From: Planctomycetota bacterium
Lineage (GTDB): Bacteria > Planctomycetota > Phycisphaerae > Phycisphaerales > SM1A02
Assembly (NCBI GenBank): GCA_022574595.1
Contig: JACZRS010000002.1
Coordinates: 62,001-126,000, forward strand
Direction of reading: 5' to 3'
DNA length: 64,000 nucleotides
Shown here: positions 1 to 9,778 of the stretch, in pieces
Numbering within the stretch: position 1 is the stretch's first letter
Layout of the letters: each line of letters opens with the position of its first letter
Translations under genes and position numbers: made by a program
Notes under the pieces: generated by a model
Told to the model about the DNA's origin: nothing
Seen by the model: only the letters and a program-made list of their open reading frames with translations
Databases searched by the model: none

Positions 1-101
1 AAACCAATTGATTACAAGAATGAATAACGAATTCATGGCTGCTAATGCCAATTGATAATTTTCACACACAAAGCTAACTGAAATCCACGTGGAGATTTAA
101 C

Positions 102-704
102 ATGCAAGAACATAGAACTCTCATAAATCATCGAGGAATTATTGGCCTTGCAATAATCATTGCCGTTCTAGTTGCGCCTGCATACGCGCTTTTATCGAAT
201 GCGCCAACTCGTCCCGCAGTTGTTGCCTTTATGAATCTAAAAGAAGTATTTGACAACTTAGATATAAGAAAAGAGGCTGAGGCCGAAATCAGGGATTTAG
301 AAACCAGTATGATGGAGAAGTTAAAAGCAAAAACTGAAGAAGTCAAAATGCTTCAGGAAAACGCAGAGATCTATGAAAAGGGGTCACCTAAGTACATGGA
401 GGCAATGCAGACCGGCCTTGATGCTGCATCCAAGATGCGGGCATTTAACGATTTCATCACTATTAAGATCGATGCAATGATGGCTGATCAAAGAATCCAG
501 ATCTACTACAAGATCATCAGTGCAGCAACAGAATTTGCTGAGCAACACGGCATTGATTTCATAATAACAAATGATTCTGAAATAGAACTAATTGCTGGCA
601 CTGACATGCAAATCATGCAGCAGATGACTACACGCAGAATTGTCTACGCCAACGATAGCCTGGATATTACAGACGAATTGGTCCAATGGATCAATACACG
701 TTAA
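102..704 (+). CDS. skp: OmpH/Skp-family periplasmic chaperone
   Basis: Likely a periplasmic holdase that binds unfolded outer-membrane proteins. The 200-aa protein starts with a short charged stretch and a hydrophobic segment at about residues 13-31, which could be a signal peptide or an uncleaved anchor. A long charged, probably coiled-coil region follows (about 50-130), then a C-terminal strand region containing GIDFIITNDSEIELIAGT, as expected for the Skp fold. The usual family length is about 160-200 aa. A GGAG (positions 91-94) precedes the ATG. It lies 13 bp upstream of lpxD, a classic order in Gram-negative bacteria where bamA is often just upstream; that part is outside the window. The family call rests on size, coiled coil and context more than on a catalytic motif. 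Confidence 0.8.
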   Translation: MQEHRTLINHRGIIGLAIIIAVLVAPAYALLSNAPTRPAVVAFMNLKEVFDNLDIRKEAEAEIRDLETSMMEKLKAKTEEVKMLQENAEIYEKGSPKYMEAMQTGLDAASKMRAFNDFITIKIDAMMADQRIQIYYKIISAATEFAEQHGIDFIITNDSEIELIAGTDMQIMQQMTTRRIVYANDSLDITDELVQWINTR

Positions 705-717
705 TTGCAAATAGCAA

Positions 718-1785
718 ATGGACGATGCTGCAGTTATGGGCGGCATAACCACTAATTTCACGACTGGATCTTTAGCTCAGCGTGTTAATGGTGAGCTGCG
801 CGGGCCCGACAATTTACCAATCGTCGGGGTAAACGCGCTAGTAGATGCTTCGGTCGATCAAATTACTTTTATTGGCAACTCCGAACATGCTGATCAATGG
901 GCCGATGCAAAAGCAGGAGCTGCATTAGTAACCAAAGGCATAGAACCCAAAGGTCACGACCCTACTTCACGAGCACTAATCTTTGTTCCCCAAGCAGAAC
1001 TTGCGATGATCGAACTGCTTAGTGCATTTAAGCCTCAAACCCCTGCTCCGGAACCAGGAGTACACCCAAGCGCTTCTATTCATAGTGATGCAATTATTGG
1101 TAAAGATGTATGTATAGGTCCGCATGTAAGTATTGAGCGAGGTTCGCGTATCGCAGATGCAGTCATTCTATATGCGGGAGTGAGAATATATGCTGATGTA
1201 ACCATTGGCGAGCGCTCAGTGGTGCACGCAAATGCGGTAATCCGTGAACGATGTCAAATTGGGCGCAATGTCGTCTTGCATCAGAATGTCTCAATAGGTG
1301 CTGATGGATTTGGCTATCAACCCTCAGCCGATGGCTCGACTATTCTAAAGGTTCCTCACATAGGTACTGTCATAATCGAAGATGATGTTGAGATTGGCGC
1401 TAATAGTTGTGTTGATCGAGGGAAGTTCCAATCCACGCGCATTGGCAAAGGAACGAAGATTGATAATTTATGCCAAATTGGCCACAACTGTCAGATAGGT
1501 ACTAGCTGCATTGTCGCTGGTATGACTGCTATAGGGGGCTCTGTAAGCTTAGGAGATGGAGCTATGCTCGCTGGGGGCGTCAGAGTTGTGGATCATGTGA
1601 AAATTGGAAAGGGAGCGCGAATCGGTGCCGGCGGAGGTGTTATGCGAGATGTGCCCGCTGGTGAGACTCATTTGGGTGCTCCAGCAGGAGAATCAAGTGC
1701 GGTATTGCGTCAGTGGGCGGCCATCCGTAAGCTACCTGATTGGATGAAACGTATTTCCCAGCGTCTAAGGGACGAACAGGCCTAG
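718..1785 (+). CDS. lpxD: UDP-3-O-acylglucosamine N-acyltransferase LpxD
   Basis: Third step of lipid A synthesis: transfers a hydroxyacyl chain from acyl-ACP to the 2-amino group of UDP-3-O-acylglucosamine in the cytoplasm. Length 355 aa is normal. Residues 1-100 form the uridine-binding domain. From about residue 115 hexapeptide repeats ([17 protein letters not shown] and so on) build a left-handed beta helix. The segment [18 protein letters not shown] is the LpxD signature, and [14 protein letters not shown] holds the expected catalytic His. The C-terminus ([14 protein letters not shown]) is the usual helix. It sits between ompH and lpxC-fabZ on the same strand. Confidence 0.96.
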   Translation: MDDAAVMGGITTNFTTGSLAQRVNGELRGPDNLPIVGVNALVDASVDQITFIGNSEHADQWADAKAGAALVTKGIEPKGHDPTSRALIFVPQAELAMIELLSAFKPQTPAPEPGVHPSASIHSDAIIGKDVCIGPHVSIERGSRIADAVILYAGVRIYADVTIGERSVVHANAVIRERCQIGRNVVLHQNVSIGADGFGYQPSADGSTILKVPHIGTVIIEDDVEIGANSCVDRGKFQSTRIGKGTKIDNLCQIGHNCQIGTSCIVAGMTAIGGSVSLGDGAMLAGGVRVVDHVKIGKGARIGAGGGVMRDVPAGETHLGAPAGESSAVLRQWAAIRKLPDWMKRISQRLRDEQA

Positions 1786-1859
1786 AATCGAATATTGCAG
1801 CACGGGGATATGTATTGCCGCCGGACTGCACAAACTAGTACTTAATTTGCCACATCATC

Positions 1860-3218
1860 ATGCTTGACTCAGCTGAAGAAATCAGAACGATGGGCGCCAG
1901 CACTGGGCCGAGGCAACACACCCTCGGCAGTGATGTGGTTGTATCGGGCAAGGGATTGCTGCTGGGAGAAGATGCAACTGTAACAATTCGCCCAGCACCA
2001 GAGAACCATGGCATCGTATTCGAACGAGTGGATTTGTCGCCTCCCGTACAGATTCCAGCGTCGGTGCAGCATTTGGCGAAGCGCGCCAGAAGAACTACAC
2101 TGAAAATGGGCGAGACCTCGATCGAAACAATCGAGCATTGCATGTCCGCGCTTTGTGGCATGCGTATTGATAACGCTCTGGTAAGTCTTGATGGGCCGGA
2201 ACTTCCTTGCGGTGATGGATCTGCAGCTTTATTTGTTGAGCCTATGCTGGAGGTGGGCATTGTCGCCCAGGATGCTGCGAGGAAGATTCACCGCATCAGC
2301 GAACCGCTCCTGGTGCAAGAAGGGGATGCAATGCTTGCTGCATTTCCCTGCGACGCTAAAGAGTTTCGGGTGATTTTCGACCTCGACTATGGCAGCAAAT
2401 CAAACCGCATTAAGAGACAAGTACAGACGTTTGCCAGTAGCAATGGCGACTTTGCGCATGAATTATCCAGAGCCAGGACTTACAGCCTCAAAGAAGAGGC
2501 CCAGGCGCTTTGGGATCGGGGTATGTGCAGGCATCTCACGCCCAAGGACGTTTTGGTAATCGGTGATGATGGCCCAATCGATAATGCTTACAGATTTGAT
2601 AATGAGCCTGTCAGACACAAAATCCTTGATTTACTAGGAGACTTGTATTTGGCGGGGTGTGAAATCCAAGGCGGATTTGTTGCGTACAAGTCCGGGCATA
2701 AACTAAACCGCAAAATGTGCTTGAAGATTGTCCAGCAGATGGAAGCAGCCAGGAGGCAAGATGCTCTCCTGTTGGGCAAAAATGTCGATATACGGGGCAT
2801 TCAGAGGCTTTTGCCGCATCGATATCCCATGCTATTGGTAGACCGTATTGTCCATATCGAAGCTGACAAGAAGGCAATCGGAATCAAGAACGTGACGATT
2901 AATGAGCCGTTCTTTCAGGGCCACTACCCAGGCACGCCGATTATGCCAGGGGTTCTCATAGTTGAAGCTATGGCCCAGCTAGGCGGGCTGCTTATGAGCC
3001 AGAAGCTGGAGCATGCTGGAAAGGTCGCTATCTTGCTGAGTTTGGACAAAGTTAAGCTGAGAAGACCGGTGACCCCGGGAGATCAACTCGTTATGGAAGC
3101 CGTGGCGATCCGTGCTAAACCCAGGACGGGAACTGTTAAATGTAAAGCCTACGTAGGATCCGAATTGGCTGCGGAGGCTCAAATTAGATTCATGATGGTT
3201 GATGCGGAGCAAGAATAG
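1860..3218 (+). CDS. lpxC/fabZ: Bifunctional LpxC / FabZ fusion
   Basis: One 452-aa polypeptide joins the committed lipid A enzyme, UDP-3-O-acyl-GlcNAc deacetylase (LpxC, about residues 15-305), to beta-hydroxyacyl-ACP dehydratase (FabZ, about 310-452). LpxC zinc ligands are visible as His93 in EHCMSAL and His253/Asp257 in HKILDLLGDL. FabZ has LLPHRYPMLLVDR and the catalytic pair His355 and Glu369 in FFQGHYPG..PGVLIVEAMAQ. Such fusions are known in Bacteroidetes and some other didermic phyla. Both enzymes compete for beta-hydroxyacyl-ACP, so fusion may fix their ratio (inference). ATG 1860 is used here; Met11 (position 1890) is an alternative start nearer the conserved domain. It lies between lpxD (74 bp gap) and lpxA (62 bp gap). 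Confidence 0.96.
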   Translation: MLDSAEEIRTMGASTGPRQHTLGSDVVVSGKGLLLGEDATVTIRPAPENHGIVFERVDLSPPVQIPASVQHLAKRARRTTLKMGETSIETIEHCMSALCGMRIDNALVSLDGPELPCGDGSAALFVEPMLEVGIVAQDAARKIHRISEPLLVQEGDAMLAAFPCDAKEFRVIFDLDYGSKSNRIKRQVQTFASSNGDFAHELSRARTYSLKEEAQALWDRGMCRHLTPKDVLVIGDDGPIDNAYRFDNEPVRHKILDLLGDLYLAGCEIQGGFVAYKSGHKLNRKMCLKIVQQMEAARRQDALLLGKNVDIRGIQRLLPHRYPMLLVDRIVHIEADKKAIGIKNVTINEPFFQGHYPGTPIMPGVLIVEAMAQLGGLLMSQKLEHAGKVAILLSLDKVKLRRPVTPGDQLVMEAVAIRAKPRTGTVKCKAYVGSELAAEAQIRFMMVDAEQE

Positions 3219-3280
3219 TAGCCATCTGGCTTTTTGCCTGAAGGTTACTTGATTAACCCCATCAACATTGAGAAAACTCA

Positions 3281-4111
3281 ATGAGCAATATACACCCAAC
3301 TGCAATCATACACCAAACAGCAAAGATTGATCCGTCCGTTGAGATAGGTCCACACTGCGTTATAGGTGAGGAGGTCGAGATAGGCCAAGGCACCGTAATT
3401 CACAACCACGTTACGATCCAAACACTTACAACTATAGGGAATGAGAATGTTGTTTACCCATTTGCTGTGTTGGGTGCCGATCCACAAGATCGAAAGTGGA
3501 ATGGTGAACGATCATATTGTGTAATTGGTGATCGCAATATCATCAGAGAACACGTAACAATCCATCGTGGGACAGGTAATGGCGGTGAGTACACCATTAT
3601 TGGAAATGACAATCTTATTATGGTCGCTGCCCATATCGCTCATGATTGTCACTTGGCGAATCACACCACCATTGCTAATCAAGTGATGCTCGCGGGTCAT
3701 GTAAAAATTGAGGAAGGCGCCAGCGTAGGCGGTGGTGCTGGCATTCATCACTTTGCAACCGTTGGCTCGTATTCGTTTGTTGGTGGTTTAGCGCGTATTT
3801 CTCGTGATGTCCCGCCTTATACTATTGTCGAAGGCAACCCCGCAGAAGTTCGCGCGCTTAACTCGATAGCTATAGCCAGGCAGGGATATCAACCTGAGCA
3901 TATAGATGCATTAAAGGATGCGTTTAAGAGACTCTTTCGAGATAATCACTCTGCGATGACTGAACGCATTGCAATTTTACGACAAGATTATCCACAAGTA
4001 CCGTCTGTAACTTTACTATGCGACTCACTAAGCGCTACAGCTGACGGAGTTCATGGCCGAGCGCTAGAACTTAAGCGAAGCGATGATAAACGAACAGTTG
4101 AAGTCCACTAG
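3281..4111 (+). CDS. lpxA: UDP-N-acetylglucosamine acyltransferase LpxA
   Basis: First acylation of UDP-GlcNAc at the 3-OH using hydroxyacyl-ACP. The 276-aa protein has N-terminal hexapeptide repeats from residue 4 to about 190 (IHPTAIIHQTAKIDPSVEIG), then a helical C-terminal domain. His121 in AAHIAHDC matches the catalytic base of the family (His125 in E. coli). The segment GLARISRDVPPYTIVEGNPA is typical of LpxA. Last gene of the lipid A block; it is followed by a convergent small gene 42 bp away, with no clear intrinsic terminator between them. Confidence 0.95.
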   Translation: MSNIHPTAIIHQTAKIDPSVEIGPHCVIGEEVEIGQGTVIHNHVTIQTLTTIGNENVVYPFAVLGADPQDRKWNGERSYCVIGDRNIIREHVTIHRGTGNGGEYTIIGNDNLIMVAAHIAHDCHLANHTTIANQVMLAGHVKIEEGASVGGGAGIHHFATVGSYSFVGGLARISRDVPPYTIVEGNPAEVRALNSIAIARQGYQPEHIDALKDAFKRLFRDNHSAMTERIAILRQDYPQVPSVTLLCDSLSATADGVHGRALELKRSDDKRTVEVH

Positions 4112-4153
4112 TAGCTAATACTTATTCGGGGCAGTTTTACAGTACAATCTTAA

Positions 4154-4426
4154 TTAGCCGTCATCTATTTCTGTTTTGAAAGAATCTTCTTCATCTTCAT
4201 CGTCTTCGTCATCTTCTTCATCGAAAGTATCACCATCTTCATCATCGTCTAGAAAGAATTCGTCGTCCTCGTCATCTTCTTCCTCATCATCTTCTTCAAG
4301 ATCGTCTAGATCATCTATATCTTCATCTTCATCTACATCTTCATCATCAGGGGCATACGCAAGAACAATACTTGCAATGTATTTATCTTGAACGATCAAA
4401 GATTTGTACTCATCTAACTCAGGCAT
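4154..4426 (-). CDS. Small, extremely acidic protein
   Basis: A 90-aa reading frame. Residues 1-26 (MPELDEYKSLIVQDKYIASI) look like an ordinary mixed segment. From residue 27 the chain is nearly all Asp and Glu, broken by one hydrophobic island (EFFLDDD). Acidic low-complexity tails of this kind occur in the RNA polymerase delta subunit, in DNA mimics and in calcium- or cation-binding proteins, but nothing here assigns a function. The DNA is GAT/GAA-type triplet repeat, so length may vary by slippage. It lies upstream of nothing obvious, between convergent lpxA and the end of the PQQ gene. I consider it a probable real gene because the N-terminal part has ordinary composition, but this is not certain. 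Confidence 0.55.
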   Translation of the reverse strand: MPELDEYKSLIVQDKYIASIVLAYAPDDEDVDEDEDIDDLDDLEEDDEEEDDEDDEFFLDDDEDGDTFDEEDDEDDEDEEDSFKTEIDDG

Positions 4427-4520
4427 CTAACAAGCTCCATAGATACAATTCGTCCACGAAATTACTGTGCAATATTTGATCGATTTTGGCGAAGTTGTCA
4501 ACCCCACAGCGGCTTCGCAG

Positions 4521-7500
4521 TCATTTTTTTGTTGGAGCGGGTATTGCATCAGTAGAAGTGGCTGAGCTGAGCAAAATCCAGCCATCAATTATTCGCGCAT
4601 GTTCATATCGCCTCAAGACTGGAGGAGGCTGGACCGTTTCTCCTATGAGCTTGCAGTTGTCAGACAAAGTATATAAGTGATATGTATACTGCCTTTGCCC
4701 GCCCGGTCCTGGCGCGCGATTTGCACCTTGTCTCGTATTGAAACTCCTTACAAGGACAAGCCTGTCATCGGCTGGTAGCAGCCACTTGTAATTGCGCTCA
4801 TTCGGCTCTCCGAATACGCTATCTGCACCTTCAACTACACCTGAATCATCGTATCTGACAATCCGCTCAGCGAAGATCGCATAGATACGCCCTTGGCTTA
4901 TGAGAAGACCATTTAAATCGTTAGCGTCCCAGCCACCTCTACCAGGCAGAGCGAATTCCCGGGAGATAAAACCACTTTGAATGTCTACCGATCTAAGAGG
5001 GCTTAAACGCTGACTTAGTATGTCAAGGGGTGTTTCGATTATCACTTTCTCGCCAATAGGCCAACCCTTTGTAGCCGATTTTGCAGCATCTGAAGTATTC
5101 GACCAACGACTTTGTCCTGAAGAAATCTCAAGGGCTTGAATTCCAGCCTTGGATCCATATACCAGATCGCCTAGTGGCCCAATACTCATCCATTGTAGTG
5201 GCTGCGCATCTAAAGTTGTGATGTCGCAAATAACTTTGCCCGTTACAGGATTAACCAGGATAAGTCTCCCGATCGACTCATCATTTTCCAAGCTTCGCCT
5301 GGTTCCTGAAATCGCAATGGCAAAATCATGTTGCTTAATAATATCAACCCGATCTAATGGCAGCTTTACGACATTGGCCCAGCGCAATTGACCTTGGTTA
5401 GAAAGGTCAAAGCTAACCATCTCACCTGCATGTCGCACTACTGTCAGAGTTTGACCACTTATTAACGGTTGGCAATGGACTGGATCAACATAGGTTATGC
5501 CTTGGCTCTGAGCATCATCAATATCTTGGCGTCTACTTAACGGTGAATCTCCGAGAATTTGGCTCATCCATGGCGTATTCCACAGAACTTCACCATTATT
5601 AGCGGGGTTCAGCATCATGGCGCGGGCATCACCACCTGTCGCAACTAACCAAAGCAACAGTTGATCTTCACTGAACTTGAGAATGTATGGCTGGACGCGC
5701 TGTTCAAATGCTACGGACCAGATTGTCTCTAAACCCAAAGCAGCACTAAGGCGAAAATTTGACCCATCAAATAATAGAATTCGATCATTCGGTAAGATAG
5801 TGCTTGTGCCAGAGAAAGTTGTGACAACCTTCCCATCAAGCTCTTTAGCATTACCTTTCAGTTCACCTATTTGGGGCAGTTGCGTTTTAGCCGTGTTGCG
5901 TAGCGCTCCAAGCCAATTTTGAGCATCTCTGGGCCCGGTTGGACTTTCTAAAACTATATTGCCGAAGCTATCAATAACAAATTGCAGCACATTTTCAGCA
6001 GAATCATTCCACCCAGTTTTTTTGCAGCGCGCAATAACCCAGCCAAGCAATTTTGTTGCTCGCTGCTTACTTGGACTTAATCGGTATGCGTTAATTAGAG
6101 AAACCACTACATCCAATTGGTTCTCACCAGTATCTATCAGATTCGCAGCTAATAGCGACGCTTGTGCTGATGCTTGTGAAAGTGGAAACTCTCGGGCTAA
6201 AGCCAGGTACTGCTGGGCTGGCGCTTCAGCTTCGATAAGTTGATCCAGGCGCATTTGAGCAAAAACTGATTGAGGTCTATATATCGTCGCGCCACGATCA
6301 CGAACCAGATCACTGAGTCGTTGCGCTGCCCATGCATAAGCTGGTCTCTGCAAATAATCTTCAAAACGAGGGGTGTCCGCAAGCACCGGCGAGGAAAGAA
6401 TAGTTTGATATGCTTCAATTGCTCTGGCTAGAGAATGAGTTGAAAGCCAATCTCCATAAGCCAATAGATATTCAACGCGCTGATGGGGCTCAATTGCAAC
6501 AGCTCCGATCATGGCATGAAGCATTTCACCCTGCTGATTAGTAGCCGCGATTTTTTGTCTATTAATTTCCAGGAGCATACTTAGCAATTCTTGCCGGGCG
6601 CTTTGTGATTCTTCTGTTATGGGTAATACGTTTGTTGCGATTTCAACTAGCTCAGCTGCTTCAAGGGCAAGCCCTAAATCCTTAGCACGAATACCCAGTT
6701 GTAATAAGGATAATGCGGGACCCGGTTCACCCGGTGATTGTGCAATACGCTGTCGCAGCATTTCTTCTGCGCGACGCAACGGCATGTATGAATCCAATTG
6801 TTGATTGCCTGCTACGATTAATTGTGAGCCCGCAGCAAGAGGATTACCAGCAACATTTGCAGGTACTATTTGTGATATTTGGCCGCTTTGGACTTGGACA
6901 ACTAAAAACTCATCTGGTGTAGGAATTATCAAAGCGCCATCGGTTAGCTGCACTCGGCCGAATATCTCCAGTTGTTCCGGCATTGGTATGTCTTGGTTTG
7001 TTGCCTGTATAGCCGGAAGAGGTATACCCCAGATAGGTTTTTCAAGAGCGTCTACATCGAATACTCGTACTTGGCTGCCAACCGCATAAACTTTCTCTTC
7101 ATCGGCAAGAAAATATCGAGGCGCATTCCATGCATCGCGCCCTTTAGCGCTGAATCTTTGCAATTCTTCACCAGTATCCCAATCAAGCAATAATACATGC
7201 TGCTCGTTGGGGCTTAATGCGATAACTCCATTTGGTGTTACCGCTGGTTGCCCTATCTGCCAGGGCTTACGCTCGACACCCAGAGGGTTAAGCGGAGGAG
7301 CGTAACGTCTCAGCCACTTGGTTTCACCGGTATCGCCTTTGATCCTTGCAACCGCACCAATAGGTGTTGCAATAATGATATCTCCCTTGTGGTAGATTGG
7401 CGATGAATAGGGACGCGCTGCTCTACTTCTAATTCCCCCGCTGGAAGCAATATGCCTGGCCCATCGCAATTGTCCATCTGTAAGATCAAGCGAAATTAGA

Positions 7501-8846
7501 TAGCAGTCTGTAAGTAACTGCCGACTGGTTTTCCTGGCTAGTACATATACCGCACCTTCTGCGATAATTGGTGCTCCATGGGGTATGAGGCCGGCATAAT
7601 CCTCTCTGCCTTGCATGCGATCTATCTTTGTTGCCCATCGCAACTTACCGGAACGCTCATCCAGGCAGATGATTGATCGGTTGGCTTCCTGGGGGTTGCG
7701 GCTGTTGGTTAATGTGTGACCGGTTATAGTTACTAAAGAACCAGAATCGACCGCAACAATATTCATGTCCACGATTTTGGTGCTGGCCCTGGATTGTGAG
7801 AACCTGCTCAAACGCTCGACATAAGGCTTGCGCCACAATGATCTACCCGTAAACCTATCAAGAGCGCGAACCGTACGCCCTTCATTAATATACAAAGCAT
7901 TACCTTTGATAGTAGGTGCAGTGGTTAATTCAACTGATGGTTGTCGGCCTTGTCTAAATGAACTTGTAGGTAGTTCAATACTCATGCCCGCAGTTGCTAC
8001 GCCCTGCGCATAAGGTGTAGTACTGAGGTTGATCGACCAAATCGGCTGCGAAACGAGTTCACGTAAATCGACGGCTTCTCCTTTACTTAGCGGCGAAATA
8101 ACGCGCTGCTGAGGCAAGCTGCTGATAGAGTCGATCATGCGTTTTAGCGAATCACCTAAATGATTCCGCGAATCTTCGATAAACGACAATGTTTCAATTG
8201 CGTGATTTTTAAGGTCTGCTTCACCTACGCAGTGCGCTGCCATTGCCATCATAAACCAACAGTGCTGCGCTTTTTCATCATCTAGATCAGGATGATTCTT
8301 TGTCTGGTTAAGCCAATTTAGCGCTGATCGAAAACGCGCTGCTTCAGTGTCTCGCTGGGCTAGTTGCAGCAAAGCCTCCAAGCCGGGAGCCGTGACTGAA
8401 CGTGTAATTACAAGTTGCAATAATTGCCCCGCATCAAGCATTCGCTGCGCTTGAGCGCTTTCAATCAGACGATATCTATCAAGCAATTTCTGATTGCTTA
8501 GCAATTCTTTTAGCACTCTGCTGCGAACAGCAACATAGTGATCATCTGTGAGAGTGTTAATTGGTAAAAGCGCCATAGAATACTCATCAAGCAATTCCTG
8601 ATATAGGCGAACCGCTTCACCTGCATTATCCGCTACTTGATCCTGAGCTAATTGAAATAGCTCCCATGCCTGAGGTGAGTCGTCGATGTAGACCGGATTT
8701 TCTGGTAGTGGCTGAGCCAGTGGCTGAGCCAAAGCGTCCGTTGTACTTACTATTGATATTGCGCTTAAAGCGCTGCACCACACTAGTTTGTACAGAATCT
8801 GCCTAATGCAGGAAAGATGGATTATGCCAAGGATGGATTGGGCCAT
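4521..8846 (-). CDS. Secreted TPR plus PQQ-type beta-propeller protein
   Basis: A 1441-aa protein with an N-terminal hydrophobic segment (about residues 18-41) ending in ALAQ, a plausible signal peptidase site, so it is probably periplasmic or surface-exposed. Residues 50-260 look alpha-helical and TPR-like. A first propeller region (about 270-690) has repeated blades ending in motifs such as GKLRWATKI, GQLRWARHI and GETKWLRRY. A helical section (about 700-980) follows, then a second propeller region (about 1010-1390) with GQLRWANVV and GQSRWSN. These are PQQ/quinoprotein-like repeats, often structural rather than PQQ-binding. Proteins of this layout are frequent in planctomycetes. No enzyme motif is visible. 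It is transcribed divergently from the LEA lipoprotein at 8972. Confidence 0.75.
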   Translation of the reverse strand: MAQSILGIIHLSCIRQILYKLVWCSALSAISIVSTTDALAQPLAQPLPENPVYIDDSPQAWELFQLAQDQVADNAGEAVRLYQELLDEYSMALLPINTLTDDHYVAVRSRVLKELLSNQKLLDRYRLIESAQAQRMLDAGQLLQLVITRSVTAPGLEALLQLAQRDTEAARFRSALNWLNQTKNHPDLDDEKAQHCWFMMAMAAHCVGEADLKNHAIETLSFIEDSRNHLGDSLKRMIDSISSLPQQRVISPLSKGEAVDLRELVSQPIWSINLSTTPYAQGVATAGMSIELPTSSFRQGRQPSVELTTAPTIKGNALYINEGRTVRALDRFTGRSLWRKPYVERLSRFSQSRASTKIVDMNIVAVDSGSLVTITGHTLTNSRNPQEANRSIICLDERSGKLRWATKIDRMQGREDYAGLIPHGAPIIAEGAVYVLARKTSRQLLTDCYLISLDLTDGQLRWARHIASSGGIRSRAARPYSSPIYHKGDIIIATPIGAVARIKGDTGETKWLRRYAPPLNPLGVERKPWQIGQPAVTPNGVIALSPNEQHVLLLDWDTGEELQRFSAKGRDAWNAPRYFLADEEKVYAVGSQVRVFDVDALEKPIWGIPLPAIQATNQDIPMPEQLEIFGRVQLTDGALIIPTPDEFLVVQVQSGQISQIVPANVAGNPLAAGSQLIVAGNQQLDSYMPLRRAEEMLRQRIAQSPGEPGPALSLLQLGIRAKDLGLALEAAELVEIATNVLPITEESQSARQELLSMLLEINRQKIAATNQQGEMLHAMIGAVAIEPHQRVEYLLAYGDWLSTHSLARAIEAYQTILSSPVLADTPRFEDYLQRPAYAWAAQRLSDLVRDRGATIYRPQSVFAQMRLDQLIEAEAPAQQYLALAREFPLSQASAQASLLAANLIDTGENQLDVVVSLINAYRLSPSKQRATKLLGWVIARCKKTGWNDSAENVLQFVIDSFGNIVLESPTGPRDAQNWLGALRNTAKTQLPQIGELKGNAKELDGKVVTTFSGTSTILPNDRILLFDGSNFRLSAALGLETIWSVAFEQRVQPYILKFSEDQLLLWLVATGGDARAMMLNPANNGEVLWNTPWMSQILGDSPLSRRQDIDDAQSQGITYVDPVHCQPLISGQTLTVVRHAGEMVSFDLSNQGQLRWANVVKLPLDRVDIIKQHDFAIAISGTRRSLENDESIGRLILVNPVTGKVICDITTLDAQPLQWMSIGPLGDLVYGSKAGIQALEISSGQSRWSNTSDAAKSATKGWPIGEKVIIETPLDILSQRLSPLRSVDIQSGFISREFALPGRGGWDANDLNGLLISQGRIYAIFAERIVRYDDSGVVEGADSVFGEPNERNYKWLLPADDRLVLVRSFNTRQGANRAPGPGGQRQYTYHLYTLSDNCKLIGETVQPPPVLRRYEHARIIDGWILLSSATSTDAIPAPTKK

Positions 8847-8971
8847 GTTAAGTCTCCCTCGGTCTGTAAGATCTTAGCGCTTCAATCCAAATGCCTCTTT
8901 CTATTACCCAATGGGGATGCCCATCCATCTCTCGACTCGACCAATGGGTGTTATGAGGATACATTGCCTTT

Positions 8972-9472
8972 ATGCAGATATCGTCTAATCAAGCAATCGC
9001 CCGAGTCCTAGTCATTGCGTTCCTGGCAGCAATGTCAGGCTGCAGCGGTTTCCGCGAGCCTGTTATAACAATCGTAGACGCTCAAGTCACCGAAAGATCT
9101 GATATTGCGATTGGCCTGGGTTTGCGCCTTGATCTTGCAAATTCAAATAGCGAGCCTGTCGAACTATATGAATTTACATACGCCGTCACCATCAACGGAG
9201 CCGGTACCTATCGTGGAAAATGGTCAGCCTCAGCCACATTGCCCGCAAACGGATCAAGGCAGCTAGTGGTTCCCGCTGTAGTCCGATATGACCAATTGGG
9301 GTGGACAGAAAATTCAGTGCCCGCGGAAGCTAGGTTTGATGTTACCGGATCTTTGCTTTATATCGCGCCTGGAGATATCGCTGAAATCCTTTTCGATACT
9401 GGAGTTCGAAAACCTAAGGTGTCATTTAACGGACAAGGGATATTGAGAATTGCGGAGTCGCCTGACAAATAG
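8972..9472 (+). CDS. LEA type 2-like lipoprotein
   Basis: A 166-aa protein with a short hydrophobic N-terminus and a lipobox-like AAMSGCSG around residue 24, so probably lipid-anchored at Cys. The rest resembles the LEA_2/WHy fold, a single immunoglobulin-like beta sandwich: LRLDLANSNSEPVELYEFTYAVTING near the start and LPANGSRQLVVPAVV later are typical of this family. Bacterial members are periplasmic lipoproteins of unclear role, often linked to stress. It is divergent from the PQQ-propeller gene, with 125 bp between them that may hold both promoters. Family call is by pattern, not certain. Confidence 0.7.
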   Translation: MQISSNQAIARVLVIAFLAAMSGCSGFREPVITIVDAQVTERSDIAIGLGLRLDLANSNSEPVELYEFTYAVTINGAGTYRGKWSASATLPANGSRQLVVPAVVRYDQLGWTENSVPAEARFDVTGSLLYIAPGDIAEILFDTGVRKPKVSFNGQGILRIAESPDK

Positions 9473-9754
9473 GCGAGATTAGGTCTGCTATTTTATAGTC
9501 TATAATACCAACGATCTAAGTGTGATGCCGCATTTAATGTTTTAGGACACTCCTTGACAGATTCGCATCTCCATTGAATACCGACAATCCGAGATCACGC
9601 GCTATACAGACGCTTAGATTTTCCTATATCTCATAGATAGCGCATCCTCGCTTGGTGGTGCAACCCCAATACTTTGTAGCCAAGCAGGCCTTCACATGCT
9701 GATCTGTGGCTTTTGTATGTCGATATATGATAAGTAATACTTATTCTTAACGTC
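9473..9754 (+). other. Intergenic region before the pilus operon
   Basis: About 280 bp without a gene. A TATAAT occurs at 9501-9506 and a TTGACA at 9554-9559, but neither has a convincing partner at 16-18 bp. The segment 9650-9687 can fold as an imperfect hairpin (GCTTGG ... CCAAGC). AT-rich DNA lies just before pilT. A promoter for the pilus operon is expected here, but I cannot place it. Confidence 0.4.
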
Positions 9755-9778
9755 ATGATCGATAGGGGAGTTGCCATT

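Noticed and set aside
1795-1825. Sigma-54-like site between lpxD and lpxC (GCACGGGGATATGTATTGC)
   Set aside because: The distance between the two conserved dinucleotides is too long for a -24/-12 promoter.
4176-4391. Plus-strand poly-serine frame opposite the acidic gene
   Set aside because: It is the antisense reading of the GAT/GAA tract (TCA/TCT/TCC triplets) with no independent motif; the minus-strand frame is longer and has a normal N-terminus.
9554-9582. Possible sigma-70 promoter with TTGACA for pilT
   Set aside because: The hexamer at 17 bp is AATACC, only half matching TATAAT, and the site is about 200 bp from the start.
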